A DNA stretch of 64,000 nt. Source: Agrobacterium tumefaciens_K (GTDB taxonomy: Bacteria > Pseudomonadota > Alphaproteobacteria > Rhizobiales > Rhizobiaceae). Under the pieces are notes generated by a model that had not been told where the DNA came from, did not search any database, and was given only the letters and a program-made list of their open reading frames with translations. Position 1 is the first letter of the stretch. Each line of letters opens with the position of its first letter. The translations under genes and the position numbers were made by a program. Location: NCBI RefSeq assembly GCF_031801495.1, contig NZ_JAOEGC010000002.1, positions 930,001-994,000 on the forward strand, written 5' to 3'. Shown here piece after piece: positions 8,087 through 15,920 of the stretch.

Positions 8087-9661
8087 TTATGCAAGAGTGT
8101 ACGACCCTTCCGTTCCCAGCCAGCGCCGTGCCGCCTCGATATCTGCAAAACCGAGATCGTGTCCGTCTTCCACCTGCTCAAGATTGGCCTTTGCGCCGGT
8201 TGCCGCCAGCTGTCGTTGCAGATCGGTCGACTTTTCACGATATTTGTCGCGTTCTCCCGCAACGATCAGCAGGTTTTTGCCCGAAAGATCGGCATCCGGC
8301 CAGGCATCCAGAACCGGGATTGGCCGATAAAGCAGGGCATCCCCGGCCAGCTGCGGATGAAGTGTTGCAAAGGCCGAATAGAAATTGGCCCCGTTCGAAT
8401 GGCCGATGTAGCGCACTCGGGCGGGATCAAGGCCGTAGGACTGGATCGCACCCTCCATGAAGGCGGCGAAGGCGTCCGCCTCCGAGACGATATCCCTCTG
8501 ATCGAAGGAAAGGTCGGGAAAACGACGGAACCAGCGCGCAATGCCTTCTTCCGTGCTGCGTCCGCGCACGCCGAGAAGCGTGGCGCCGGGCGCGGCACGG
8601 TGCGCCAGCGGCATCAGGCTTGTTTCGCTGCCGCCGGACCCGTGCAGCAGAACGATGGTGCTGCCGTCGGGGTTTTCTGGCGTATAAAAGCGGTGAACGA
8701 AGGGTAATTCGCGGTAGATGACGCGCTCTTCTTCCGGCATGGAAAACTGCGGCAGCGCAACGCGCACATCCGCCTCATCCTTCATGAACAGCGGCGGGAT
8801 GAACAGCTTTTCGCCAAGCCTCTCCATGGGTTCGTCCACGTTCATGCCGGGGCCGTCCGTCGCCATTTCGATCAGCACGCCGCCGGGTTCGCGAACGTAA
8901 AGCGAGTGGAAGTACTTGCGGTCGTGCACATTGGTCGTGCTCGAGTTTAGCGACTTCAGCCCGGTCAGAACTTCGTTCAGATCGTCCATGTCTTTTGCGC
9001 GGAATGCGATGTGGTCGACCGTGCCGGTGCCGGGTGCGCTCGACCAGAAGCCTGTTGCATCGCGGACGTCGATGATGTCGCCACTTGCCGAGACAAGGCG
9101 ACGGATTGCGCCCATCTGCTCTTCGCCACGATATCCGAAATGTTTGGTCAGAAAGGCCGTGGTTTCTTCCGGCACTTCGCTCAGCATCGTCGCGCCGTAG
9201 ATGCGGCGAATGCCGTCCTGGCGCGATATGTCTTTCGTTTCGTGGACGTTTGCGTTGTCGAAAGCGGTGGTGCCGACGAGCTTGAGGATGATGCCGTCGG
9301 GATCCTTGAGGCGTATGACCGGCTGGCCGAACTCTTCCGCCGGACCTTCCGTGCGGATGCCGAATTTCAGCGCGCGCGTCAGCCAGAAGCCAATGCTGGC
9401 CGGATCGATAGCCATGGATACCTCCAGCGTCTGGCCGAATCCGACGCGGCCCTGACCTCCGTCTTCCCAGACGAGGAAAGTCATCAGCGAACCCGGGGAG
9501 GCGATGGCATCTCCGTAAATAAGGTGAAGCTGCATGGCGTCCTCGAAACCGGCGGTTCTTTTGACCAGCCGCAGCCCCAGAAAGCCGGCATAAAAATCGA
9601 CGTTTGCCTGCACCTTGCGGGTTATCATCGTAATATGGTGTATGCCCAAAGCCGAAGTCAT
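8087..9661 (-). CDS. Fusion of ring-cleaving-type VOC dioxygenase and alpha/beta hydrolase
   Basis: A 524-residue two-part enzyme. Residues 1 to about 310 hold two VOC (glyoxalase-fold) modules of the MhqO/LinE-like ring-cleaving dioxygenase family: GIHHITMITRKVQANVDFY opens the first, VDHIAFRAKDMDDL the second, and REPGGVLIEMATD carries the last metal-ligand Glu. Residues about 320-524 are an MhqD-like alpha/beta hydrolase with LLHGSGG oxyanion loop, nucleophile Ser in GHSNGA, Asp in GERDKY and His in EDGHDLG. In Bacillus the comparable dioxygenase and hydrolase are separate mhq genes for quinone detoxification; that role is inferred here. The ATG at 9661 begins exactly at the VOC domain. 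It is divergent from the ABC importer. Confidence 0.88.
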   Translation of the reverse strand: MTSALGIHHITMITRKVQANVDFYAGFLGLRLVKRTAGFEDAMQLHLIYGDAIASPGSLMTFLVWEDGGQGRVGFGQTLEVSMAIDPASIGFWLTRALKFGIRTEGPAEEFGQPVIRLKDPDGIILKLVGTTAFDNANVHETKDISRQDGIRRIYGATMLSEVPEETTAFLTKHFGYRGEEQMGAIRRLVSASGDIIDVRDATGFWSSAPGTGTVDHIAFRAKDMDDLNEVLTGLKSLNSSTTNVHDRKYFHSLYVREPGGVLIEMATDGPGMNVDEPMERLGEKLFIPPLFMKDEADVRVALPQFSMPEEERVIYRELPFVHRFYTPENPDGSTIVLLHGSGGSETSLMPLAHRAAPGATLLGVRGRSTEEGIARWFRRFPDLSFDQRDIVSEADAFAAFMEGAIQSYGLDPARVRYIGHSNGANFYSAFATLHPQLAGDALLYRPIPVLDAWPDADLSGKNLLIVAGERDKYREKSTDLQRQLAATGAKANLEQVEDGHDLGFADIEAARRWLGTEGSYTLA

Positions 9662-9843
9662 TGTCTCTGTCCCACTGAATGTTGTGGCTCTTTGTGTCGC
9701 AAGCTGCCCCTGTTCGGCAATCCCGGCAAGTGAGAACGATGTGTTTGCATTGTGAACGACGGTGAAGCGGAGCTGCGACGCGATCCCTGCGCGGAAACCG
9801 GGCGCGCTGCCCTTTAAAGTGCATATTTTTGCCCGCAAAATAG

Positions 9844-9872
9844 GCATACAAAATGATGACCATTTTGTATGC
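9844..9872. promoter_or_regulatory. Perfect 12-bp inverted repeat, probable operator
   Basis: GCATACAAAATG (9844-9855) and CATTTTGTATGC (9861-9872) form a perfect dyad with a 5-base spacer in the divergent region between the VOC-hydrolase gene and the ABC importer. Its AT-rich TACAAAAT/ATTTTGTA core is like operators of GntR-family regulators. On the minus strand TTGTAT within the repeat could serve as a -35 with AAATAT 17 bases later. No regulator gene adjoins it, so the protein is unknown. Confidence 0.6.
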
Positions 9873-9898
9873 AATTTTGACTTGCCTTGATGGGTTGA

Positions 9899-9919
9899 AT
9901 TGGTTCTTATGCAACCAAT
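9899..9919. promoter_or_regulatory. Second inverted repeat near the ABC gene start
   Basis: ATTGGTT (9899-9905) and AACCAAT (9913-9919) form a perfect 7-bp dyad with a 7-base loop, 31 bases before the ATG at 9950. A TTGACT (9877-9882) lies just upstream and could be the -35 of the importer promoter, though no clear -10 is spaced correctly. The dyad would lie at or after the start of transcription. Confidence 0.3.
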
Positions 9920-9949
9920 CCAACAAGAACCTTCGAGGGGGAATATATC

Positions 9950-10990
9950 ATGATAACGCGCAGGCTGCTGTCGAAAGCTTTGGCGATTGCAACAATCGGT
10001 GTCGCCGCAGGCGTATCGATGCCGGTGACCAATGCTCTGGCCGATACGCCGATCAAGTTCACGCTGGACTGGAAATTCGAGGGCCCGGCGGCGGGCTTTC
10101 TGCTTGCCCTCGATAAGGGATACTTCAAGGCCGAAGGTCTGGATGTGACCATCGACACTGGCAACGGCTCTGTGGAAGCCATCCCCCGTGTTGCAACTGG
10201 CGCCTACCAGATGGGCTTCGGTGACATCAATTCGCTGATGAAGTTCCTGGATGAGGATCCCAGCCAGAAGATCAAGGCCGTCTATATGGTCTACGAGCGC
10301 CCGACATTTGCCGTCGTTGGCCGCAAGTCGCTTGGCGTGACGGGCGATCCGAAATCTCTGGAAGGCAAGAAGCTCGGCGCACCGCCGCCGGACGGCGCCT
10401 TTGCGCAATGGCCCGCCTTCAAGAAGGTCGCCGGTCTGGATGACAGCAAGATCAAGATCGAATCGATTGGCTTCCCGGTCCGCGAACCCATGCTCGCCAA
10501 AGGTGATGTCGATGGCATTTTCGGTTTTGCCTTCTCGGTGATCCTGAACCTCAAGAAGCAGGGCATCACCGATGACGATATTTCGACCATCCTGATGGCC
10601 GAGCATGGCTTGAATCTTTATGGCAATTCGGTGCTGGTAAACACTGATTTCGCGGAGAAAAACCCCGAAGCGGTCAAGGGCTTCCTGAAAGCGCTGGCAA
10701 AGGGCTTCGCTGATTCCGTCAAGAACCCGGAAGAGGGCGTGGCGGCTGTCCTGAAGCGGAATGAGACGCTGGACAGCGCAATCGAGCTGGAGCGCCTGAA
10801 CATGGCCAACAGCATGAACATCAAGACGCCTTATGTCGTGGAAAACGGCATGGGCGGCGTCGACCCTGCACGCCTTTCCGCTTCCATCGATACGCTGAAG
10901 ATTTCGATGGGCCTGAAGGGCAACGTCAAGGCCGAGCAGGTCTTCGACGCCAGCTATCTGCCCGCCAAGGAAGATCGCCTGCTGCCTTGA
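9950..10990 (+). CDS. ABC transporter substrate-binding protein (NMT1/SsuA-like)
   Basis: A 346-residue periplasmic binding protein. Residues 1-31 are a secretion signal (ITRRLLSKALAIATIGVAAG, with ALA-DT as the cleavage site; the RR is not a full Tat motif). The mature part has the NMT1 / taurine-nitrate-pyrimidine fold: DWKFEGPAAGFLLALDKGYF, then GDINSLMKF and LGAPPPDGAF. The ligand cannot be read; relatives bind sulfonates, nitrate, thiamin precursors or riboflavin. The ATG has GAGGGGG upstream. ATPase and permease genes follow, separated by a 195-base spacer containing a repeat element, so the binding protein may be made in excess. Confidence 0.88.
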   Translation: MITRRLLSKALAIATIGVAAGVSMPVTNALADTPIKFTLDWKFEGPAAGFLLALDKGYFKAEGLDVTIDTGNGSVEAIPRVATGAYQMGFGDINSLMKFLDEDPSQKIKAVYMVYERPTFAVVGRKSLGVTGDPKSLEGKKLGAPPPDGAFAQWPAFKKVAGLDDSKIKIESIGFPVREPMLAKGDVDGIFGFAFSVILNLKKQGITDDDISTILMAEHGLNLYGNSVLVNTDFAEKNPEAVKGFLKALAKGFADSVKNPEEGVAAVLKRNETLDSAIELERLNMANSMNIKTPYVVENGMGGVDPARLSASIDTLKISMGLKGNVKAEQVFDASYLPAKEDRLLP

Positions 10991-11053
10991 TGGCTTCAGG
11001 GCGCATTCTTCGATGTGCCTGATTACAAGGGGAGCATTTCCGGTTCGCTCGAC

Positions 11054-11125
11054 GTCATCCTCGCCCTTGGGGCGGGGATCCATGTGCCCGGATAAGTTGA
11101 TCCCCGGGTCAGGCCCGGGGATGAC
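11054..11125. repeat. Rhizobial GTCATCC-type intergenic palindromic repeat
   Basis: A 72-base element begins GTCATCC and ends with its complement GGATGAC. Its arms (about 11054-11080 and 11099-11125) are imperfect inverse copies rich in CCCGGG, with a spacer of about 18 bases. It resembles the small palindromic intergenic repeats scattered in Rhizobiaceae genomes. It sits inside the ABC operon between the binding-protein and ATPase genes, where its RNA could fold and affect the ratio of the two products. Only this copy was seen in the window. Confidence 0.6.
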
Positions 11126-11185
11126 GAAAGAGAGGGCGCGTCTATGATCGCGGGCGCTTCGGACTGCCGAAAAGTGGGGACTTTG

Positions 11186-11974
11186 ATGTCACATCTCGTG
11201 GAAATTGATAATGTCGACATGCGCTACGGCGGTGCGGCAGGAACGCTTGCCGTATCCGGCCTTAACCTAAAGGTCGACAGAGGGGAATTCGCCGCCGTTG
11301 TCGGCCCGTCCGGTTGCGGAAAATCGACCTTGATGAAGCTGGTGACCGGCCTGCACATTCCGCAAAAGGGTAATGTCGTCGTGGCCGGGCGGCAGGTGAC
11401 GGAACCCGTTTCCATCGTTGGCATGGCATTCCAGAACCCCACGATGCTACCCTGGCGCACCACGCTGGAAAACATTCTCCTGCCGCTCGAGATCGTTGAA
11501 AAGCACCGCCACCGCCTGCGCGCCCACAAGGCGGATTATGTCGCCAAGGCGGAGCGCCTGCTGGAGATCGTCGGCCTCAAGGGTTTCGGTTCGAAATTCC
11601 CGTGGCAGCTATCCGGCGGCATGCAGCAGCGCGCCAATCTGTGCCGTGCGCTCATTCACGAGCCGGATCTTCTGATGCTGGACGAGCCTTTCGGCGCGCT
11701 GGATGCTTTCACCCGCGAGGAATTGTGGTGCGTGATCCGCGACCTGCATGCCGCGCAGCGCGTGACAATCATTCTCGTGACGCACGATCTGCGCGAAGCA
11801 ACGTTTCTGGCCGACAAGATTTTCGTGATGAGTGCAAGGCCGGGCCGTGTGCTGGCCGAGCATCGCGTTCCTTTTGCCCGTCCGCGTCAGCTCGACATCA
11901 TGTACGACAAGAGCTTCAACGATATGGTGCAGGAGCTGCACGGTGAGATCGCACAGGCGAGGGTGGCGGCATGA
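11186..11974 (+). CDS. ABC transporter ATP-binding protein (SsuB/TauB-like)
   Basis: A 262-residue ATPase that powers the importer. Walker A is GPSGCGKST (about 41-49), followed by the Q-loop (AFQNPTMLPWR), signature LSGGMQQR, Walker B LLMLDEPFGALD and the H-loop VTHD. The pattern is that of nitrate/sulfonate/taurine-type importers. The start at 11186 is preferred because GTGGGGAC precedes it; an in-frame ATG at 11144 would add 14 unlikely residues next to the repeat element. Its stop overlaps the permease start by four bases. Confidence 0.93.
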   Translation: MSHLVEIDNVDMRYGGAAGTLAVSGLNLKVDRGEFAAVVGPSGCGKSTLMKLVTGLHIPQKGNVVVAGRQVTEPVSIVGMAFQNPTMLPWRTTLENILLPLEIVEKHRHRLRAHKADYVAKAERLLEIVGLKGFGSKFPWQLSGGMQQRANLCRALIHEPDLLMLDEPFGALDAFTREELWCVIRDLHAAQRVTIILVTHDLREATFLADKIFVMSARPGRVLAEHRVPFARPRQLDIMYDKSFNDMVQELHGEIAQARVAA

Positions 11975-12789
11975 GCAGTGTTGTTGAAAGCGGCGTCGCG
12001 CCGGAACCGGCAAAGCCGCTGATCGCTCGCATCAATTGGGTCAAGGCCGCGCCATGGCTCTATACGCTGGCCCTTTTTGCCGCATGGGAACTTCTCGTTC
12101 ATGCGCTGAAAATGCCGCCGACCATTCTGCCGTCGCCGACGCGGGTGGCGCAGGCCATCGTTCAATACTGGTCGCCGATCTGGAAAAATTCGCTCCAGAC
12201 GCTTTACACGACGACGCTCGGTTTTGCGATTGCCGTCGCCGCAGGTCTGGGCATCGGTCTTTTCATCGGCTGGTCGAAGACGATCTATGCCGGTCTTTAC
12301 CCGCTGATGATCGGTTTCAACGCCATCCCGAAGGTCGCACTGGTTCCGATCCTCGTCATCTGGTTCGGCATCGGAACGGTGCCTGCGGTGCTGACGGCCT
12401 TCCTGATTTCCTTCTTCCCGATTGTCGTCAATGTCGCGACCGGGCTTGCCACCATCGAGCCGGAAACGGAGGACGTGCTGCGCGCCCTTGGCGCAAAGAA
12501 GATGGACATCATGCTGAAGGTCGGCATTCCGCGTTCGATGCCCTATTTCTTCGGCTCGCTGAAAATCGCCATCACGCTGGCTTTCGTCGGCTCCGTCGTA
12601 TCGGAAACGGTCGCGTCGAATTACGGCCTCGGCAACATGATGAGTTCGGCGCAAAGCCAGTTCAACGTGCCGCTGGTCTTTGCGGGACTGCTGATGCTCG
12701 CTTTGGAAGGTATCGTGATGTATGCGGTCATGGCGTGGATTGAAAAACGCATGACCGGCTGGGCACACCGCTCGACGATGGGACAGTGA
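11971..12789 (+). CDS. ABC transporter permease (SsuC/TauC-like)
   Basis: A 272-residue inner-membrane permease with about six helices. The BPD_transp_1 EAA loop that contacts the ATPase is visible (ETEDVLRALGAKKMDIMLKV, with the G and IPRSMPYF that follow). Together with the binding protein and ATPase it forms a complete importer. It overlaps the ATPase gene by ATGA. A strong bidirectional terminator follows at 12805-12837. The substrate is not identifiable; the divergent fusion enzyme suggests, weakly, an aromatic or ring compound. Confidence 0.92.
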   Translation: MSSVVESGVAPEPAKPLIARINWVKAAPWLYTLALFAAWELLVHALKMPPTILPSPTRVAQAIVQYWSPIWKNSLQTLYTTTLGFAIAVAAGLGIGLFIGWSKTIYAGLYPLMIGFNAIPKVALVPILVIWFGIGTVPAVLTAFLISFFPIVVNVATGLATIEPETEDVLRALGAKKMDIMLKVGIPRSMPYFFGSLKIAITLAFVGSVVSETVASNYGLGNMMSSAQSQFNVPLVFAGLLMLALEGIVMYAVMAWIEKRMTGWAHRSTMGQ

Positions 12790-12804
12790 ATTCATCCGAA
12801 AAAC

Positions 12805-12837
12805 AAAAAAGCCCGGACCGATGTTCCGGGCTTTTTT
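12805..12837. terminator. Bidirectional rho-independent terminator
   Basis: AAAAAAGCCCGGA (12805-12817) and TCCGGGCTTTTTT (12825-12837) form a perfect stem with a 7-base loop, with T-runs reading both ways. It lies between the end of the ABC permease gene (plus) and the end of mscS (minus), so it can stop both converging transcripts. Confidence 0.92.
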
Positions 12838-12853
12838 CGTTCGGGAACCGGCC

Positions 12854-13675
12854 TTATGCCGTCTGGGTATCGACCTCCGCCTTCCATGCGTTGAAGGCCA
12901 GCTTCATCGCTTTCGTCACGTCGCGGGTGGTCGTGAAGAATGTTTCGCTGCGCACCCAGTAGCGCAGCTTGAGCGTCGCGCCGGCGGCATCGATGGAGTC
13001 CACGAAAACAGTGGGGGCGGGATCGAGCAGGACGCGGCTTTCGGAGCGCACCACCTTCAGCAGCATGTCCTGAGCAGCGGCCAGATCCTCGTCGTTCTTC
13101 ACCGTCAGGCTCAGCTCGTGGCGACGCGAGGGAAAGCGGCTGTAGTTGGTGATGGGAACATTCCACAGCGTCGAGTTCGGCGCGAGCCGGTAAAGCCCGT
13201 CGCTGGTTTTCAGTTCGGTGGCGAACAGACCGATTTCGATGATCGTGCCACTCACGGTGGACGTTTCGATATATTCGCCAACGCGGAACGGACGCAACAC
13301 AAGCAACATAATACCAGCCGCGATATTCTGCAGGGTGCCCTGAAGAGCGAGGCCGATGGCAAGACCGGCAGCGCCCAGCGCCGCGAGAATGGAAGCTGTC
13401 TGTACGCCGAACTGGCCAAGCACCATGACGATGACGAGGACAAGAATCACATAGCGGATGGCTCCGGCAAAAAAGCCAGCAAGCGTCGCATCGAAGCCGC
13501 GGATGCGGGAAAGCCCCTGGAAGGCCCAGCGTTGCAGGAACGTTGCGGCCAGCCAGCCGACGATGAGCAGCAGAAGCGCGCCGACGACAGAGAAGGAATA
13601 TTGAACGGCCAAAGCGCTCGCCTGTCGCAACGCTGCCTGCGATGCGACGATGATATCCGTTGCCTGTTGTTCCAT
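12854..13675 (-). CDS. mscS: Small-conductance mechanosensitive channel (MscS family)
   Basis: A 273-residue MscS channel that opens under membrane tension to release solutes after osmotic downshock. Three helices are visible: about 24-45, 70-90 and the pore helix with its Gly/Ala pattern (LAALGAAGLAIGLALQG, about 100-116). The beta domain follows (FRVGEYIE, then the FATELKT and LAPNSTLWN segments typical of MscS). Length is close to that of E. coli MscS (286). The ATG at 13675 begins just before helix 1; a longer frame runs into the upstream gene and is not channel-like. An EcfG-like promoter lies at 13715-13739. Confidence 0.93.
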   Translation of the reverse strand: MEQQATDIIVASQAALRQASALAVQYSFSVVGALLLLIVGWLAATFLQRWAFQGLSRIRGFDATLAGFFAGAIRYVILVLVIVMVLGQFGVQTASILAALGAAGLAIGLALQGTLQNIAAGIMLLVLRPFRVGEYIETSTVSGTIIEIGLFATELKTSDGLYRLAPNSTLWNVPITNYSRFPSRRHELSLTVKNDEDLAAAQDMLLKVVRSESRVLLDPAPTVFVDSIDAAGATLKLRYWVRSETFFTTTRDVTKAMKLAFNAWKAEVDTQTA

Positions 13676-13714
13676 AGGTTGTCCCGTGATTTTAGATTGC
13701 AGTTCAGGTTTGGT

Positions 13715-13739
13715 AACGAACGGAAGCCGTGGGGGTTCC
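13715..13739 (-). promoter_or_regulatory. EcfG-type general stress promoter for mscS
   Basis: On the minus strand GGAAC (13739-13735) is followed by exactly 16 bases and then CGTT (13718-13715), a full match to the GGAAC-N16-17-CGTT pattern of the alphaproteobacterial sigma factor EcfG/RpoE2. The start of transcription would fall about 30 bases before the mscS ATG. A stress-induced osmotic channel makes biological sense, but this is read from sequence only. Confidence 0.5.
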
Positions 13740-13754
13740 GGATAACGTGGCGCG

Positions 13755-14273
13755 TCAGTCGGCGAGCGGCAGCACGAAGGGGACGTTGCCGTCCGTATCT
13801 GCACCCCGGCCGATTTTCCTGATCGCGGCAATCAGCCTGCCATTGCGCCCGAGCAGCCGGTCGCCGATCTCGATGATGCGGGAATTGGGCGTTGCATAGG
13901 GTGAGACGGTGCGCAGGCGCGTGGCAAGGGCCACTTCATCTTGATCGGGGAAGAGGCTGAGCGCGGCGACGACCGCTGCCGCAGGCGAACGGGAAACACC
14001 CATCCAGCAATGTACGATAAGCGGTGCCGATTGATCCCACTCCCGCACGAAATCGATCAGTCGCTGGACATGCGCGTCGTCTGGTGCAACGAGATCGCCT
14101 GTTCCCTTGAAGGTGATATCGTTCATGGCAAGCGTCAGATGCCTGTCTGCGGCGATCACGGCGGGCCTGTGGAACGACTGCTCCTTCGCAATCAGCGTGA
14201 CCATCTCGCGAGACTTGTGTTTCACTGCCATTTCGGCAATCCGCGACAGCGGCGATACGACAATGGCTGTCAT
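13755..14273 (-). CDS. Tyrosine-phosphatase-like protein (Cys-based)
   Basis: A 172-residue protein with the phosphatase signature HCx5R as VHCWMGVSRSPAAA (about 88-101): Cys nucleophile, Arg, and the Ser after it. An upstream Asp-rich segment (LVAPDDAHVQRLIDF) may hold the general acid. It resembles small bacterial dual-specificity phosphatase-like proteins; the substrate is unknown. The ATG overlaps the stop of the HD gene (ATGA at 14270-14273). The mscS gene follows after 79 bases with its own promoter candidate. Confidence 0.85.
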   Translation of the reverse strand: MTAIVVSPLSRIAEMAVKHKSREMVTLIAKEQSFHRPAVIAADRHLTLAMNDITFKGTGDLVAPDDAHVQRLIDFVREWDQSAPLIVHCWMGVSRSPAAAVVAALSLFPDQDEVALATRLRTVSPYATPNSRIIEIGDRLLGRNGRLIAAIRKIGRGADTDGNVPFVLPLAD

Positions 14274-14896
14274 GCCGCACCGCTCTGGCGAGCGTCGCGC
14301 AACGCCTCGATTGCGTCGAAACGGTCTACGAACCGGCGTTGTGCCTCGATGGCGGGTAGGGGAGCCATGTCGAACATGTCCCGCGTGAAGCCTCGCGGCG
14401 TACCGAAGAATTTCTGCGCCTCGGCAATCGAAAAGCCCGCCAGCTCGGTGGCTTCGAAATAGGCGGCTGCCGTATCGGCTTTTTTGATGAGGTCTTTCAG
14501 TTCTCGAGCGGGATGGGATGGCAGGCCGAACCGCAGGTGTATGGCCGCCTCCAGTCTCTTTTCAACGGTCTTGTAGCCACCGCCGACAACTGACTTGAAA
14601 GGCGAGATCATGTCGCCGATCACATATTCCGGGGCGTCGTGCAGAAGCGCCATCTGCATGTCCTGCGGCGTCGCGTCAGCGCACATGCGGCAAAAGATGC
14701 TTTCAACGACCAGGCAGTGCTGGGCCACGGAAAAGGCATGGTCCCCCTTCGTCTGGCCATTCCAGCGCGCCACGCGGGCGAGGCCGTGGGCGATATCGGC
14801 AATTTCCACGTCAAGCGGCGAGGGATCGAGCAGATCGAGCCTTCGGCCGGAAAGCATCCGTTGCCAGGCGCGTGGGCTTTTGGTGGACGCGACCAT
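14270..14896 (-). CDS. YfbR-like HD-domain hydrolase
   Basis: A 208-residue HD protein resembling YfbR-type 5'-deoxynucleotidases. Metal ligands are seen in GDHAFSVAQHCLVV, LLHDAPEYVIGDM and IKKADTAAAYFEA. GGAGG lies just before two adjacent ATGs (14899 and 14896); the second has the better spacing and was taken, but the first, which overlaps the ygfZ stop as ATGA, is equally possible. It overlaps the phosphatase gene at its 3' end. Nucleotide pool cleaning is inferred from the family. Confidence 0.87.
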   Translation of the reverse strand: MVASTKSPRAWQRMLSGRRLDLLDPSPLDVEIADIAHGLARVARWNGQTKGDHAFSVAQHCLVVESIFCRMCADATPQDMQMALLHDAPEYVIGDMISPFKSVVGGGYKTVEKRLEAAIHLRFGLPSHPARELKDLIKKADTAAAYFEATELAGFSIAEAQKFFGTPRGFTRDMFDMAPLPAIEAQRRFVDRFDAIEALRDARQSGAA

Positions 14897-15744
14897 CATT
14901 CCTCCACGCTTGTCGCAGGGTCCGCCACGGGGAATGACAGGCCGCTCCATTCAGGTAACCGCACACTGACCTCGGTGTCGTCGGCAAGCATCGGCGTTCC
15001 AGCCGCAAGCGCATCGGCGACCCGGTCGATGCGAACGATGGCCAGCGCTCTGTTGCCGCACACCGTGCCAAGCGCGCCGAACGGCTTGCCGCCTGCCGTC
15101 ATATCCGTACCGCTGGCTGGAAGCTCGCCTGTCGCATCGACAATGACCACACGCCGACGCGCAGTGCCACGGTGTTTCATGCGCGAGACGACCTCCTGCC
15201 CCACGAAGCAGCCCTTCTTGAAGGATACGCCATCGTTCACGTCCATCAGCACGTCATGCGGAAAGGCATCCTGCAGTGCGTAGTCGCGACCGGATTCGAC
15301 GATGCCGTTGTCAACACGCAAAGCGTCATAGGGGGATGTATCGTCGGACGCGGTTGCGCCGGGCAGGCGATGGAGATCGACGCCCGCCTTGGCGAAACGT
15401 CCGTCTTTTACTGCGCCTTGCGGTGCCGTTTCGTTCCAGAAGACGCTGACGCCTTCCGTGGCTTCCGCCTTGAGATCGACGGGGGCACGCAGCTTGTACA
15501 TCGTCAGGCGGCGAAGCAGCGCATCCTGATCGCTGGCACTGGTTTCGATCAGAAAGTCCGGACCATCACGAGAAATGAGAAAGTCGAACAGGATCTTGCC
15601 CTGCGGCGTCAGAAGCGCGCTTGCACGCGCTTCGGCCTCAGCCAAAAGCTCGACGTCCGTGGTGATGAGATTGTTCAGAAATTCCGCAGCACCCGTCCCG
15701 GAAACTCTGATCAGGCGGCGGTCGGCAAGAAAAGCGGAGGGCAT
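14896..15744 (-). CDS. ygfZ: Folate-binding YgfZ/GcvT-like protein
   Basis: A 282-residue protein of the YgfZ family, tetrahydrofolate-binding factors that help assemble or repair certain Fe-S enzymes. The diagnostic KGCFVGQE motif is present (SFKKGCFVGQEVVSRMKHRG, about 194-213). The N-terminal RLIRVSGTGAAEFLNNLITTD is the usual GcvT-like start, so the ATG at 15744 was chosen. Upstream in-frame ATGs at 15780 and 15813 lack homology-like sequence, and no strong ribosome site marks any of them. It leads the overlapping ygfZ-HD-phosphatase run. Confidence 0.92.
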   Translation of the reverse strand: MPSAFLADRRLIRVSGTGAAEFLNNLITTDVELLAEAEARASALLTPQGKILFDFLISRDGPDFLIETSASDQDALLRRLTMYKLRAPVDLKAEATEGVSVFWNETAPQGAVKDGRFAKAGVDLHRLPGATASDDTSPYDALRVDNGIVESGRDYALQDAFPHDVLMDVNDGVSFKKGCFVGQEVVSRMKHRGTARRRVVIVDATGELPASGTDMTAGGKPFGALGTVCGNRALAIVRIDRVADALAAGTPMLADDTEVSVRLPEWSGLSFPVADPATSVEE

Positions 15745-15920
15745 GGCATCACCGTTCGGTTTGTCTGGAGTGCCGCGCATCCATCCGGATTTTCGCATGT
15801 ACACTCGATCCATCTGTTTTCACAGGATCGCTGGAAAGCGCCGGGCGCCTCCCAGGATTCTCTCTGTGACGAACAGTTAGGATTTTTGCAGGCAAACGGC
15901 AAGCGTCGGGCGACTGTCTG

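Noticed and set aside
9662..9949. TPP or FMN riboswitch before the NMT1-type importer
   Set aside because: The spacer lacks the conserved elements of either riboswitch; only DNA dyads were seen.
9662..11083. N-terminal extension of the VOC-hydrolase fusion to 998 residues
   Set aside because: The extra part lies opposite the binding-protein gene and is not VOC-like; the family start coincides with the ATG at 9661.
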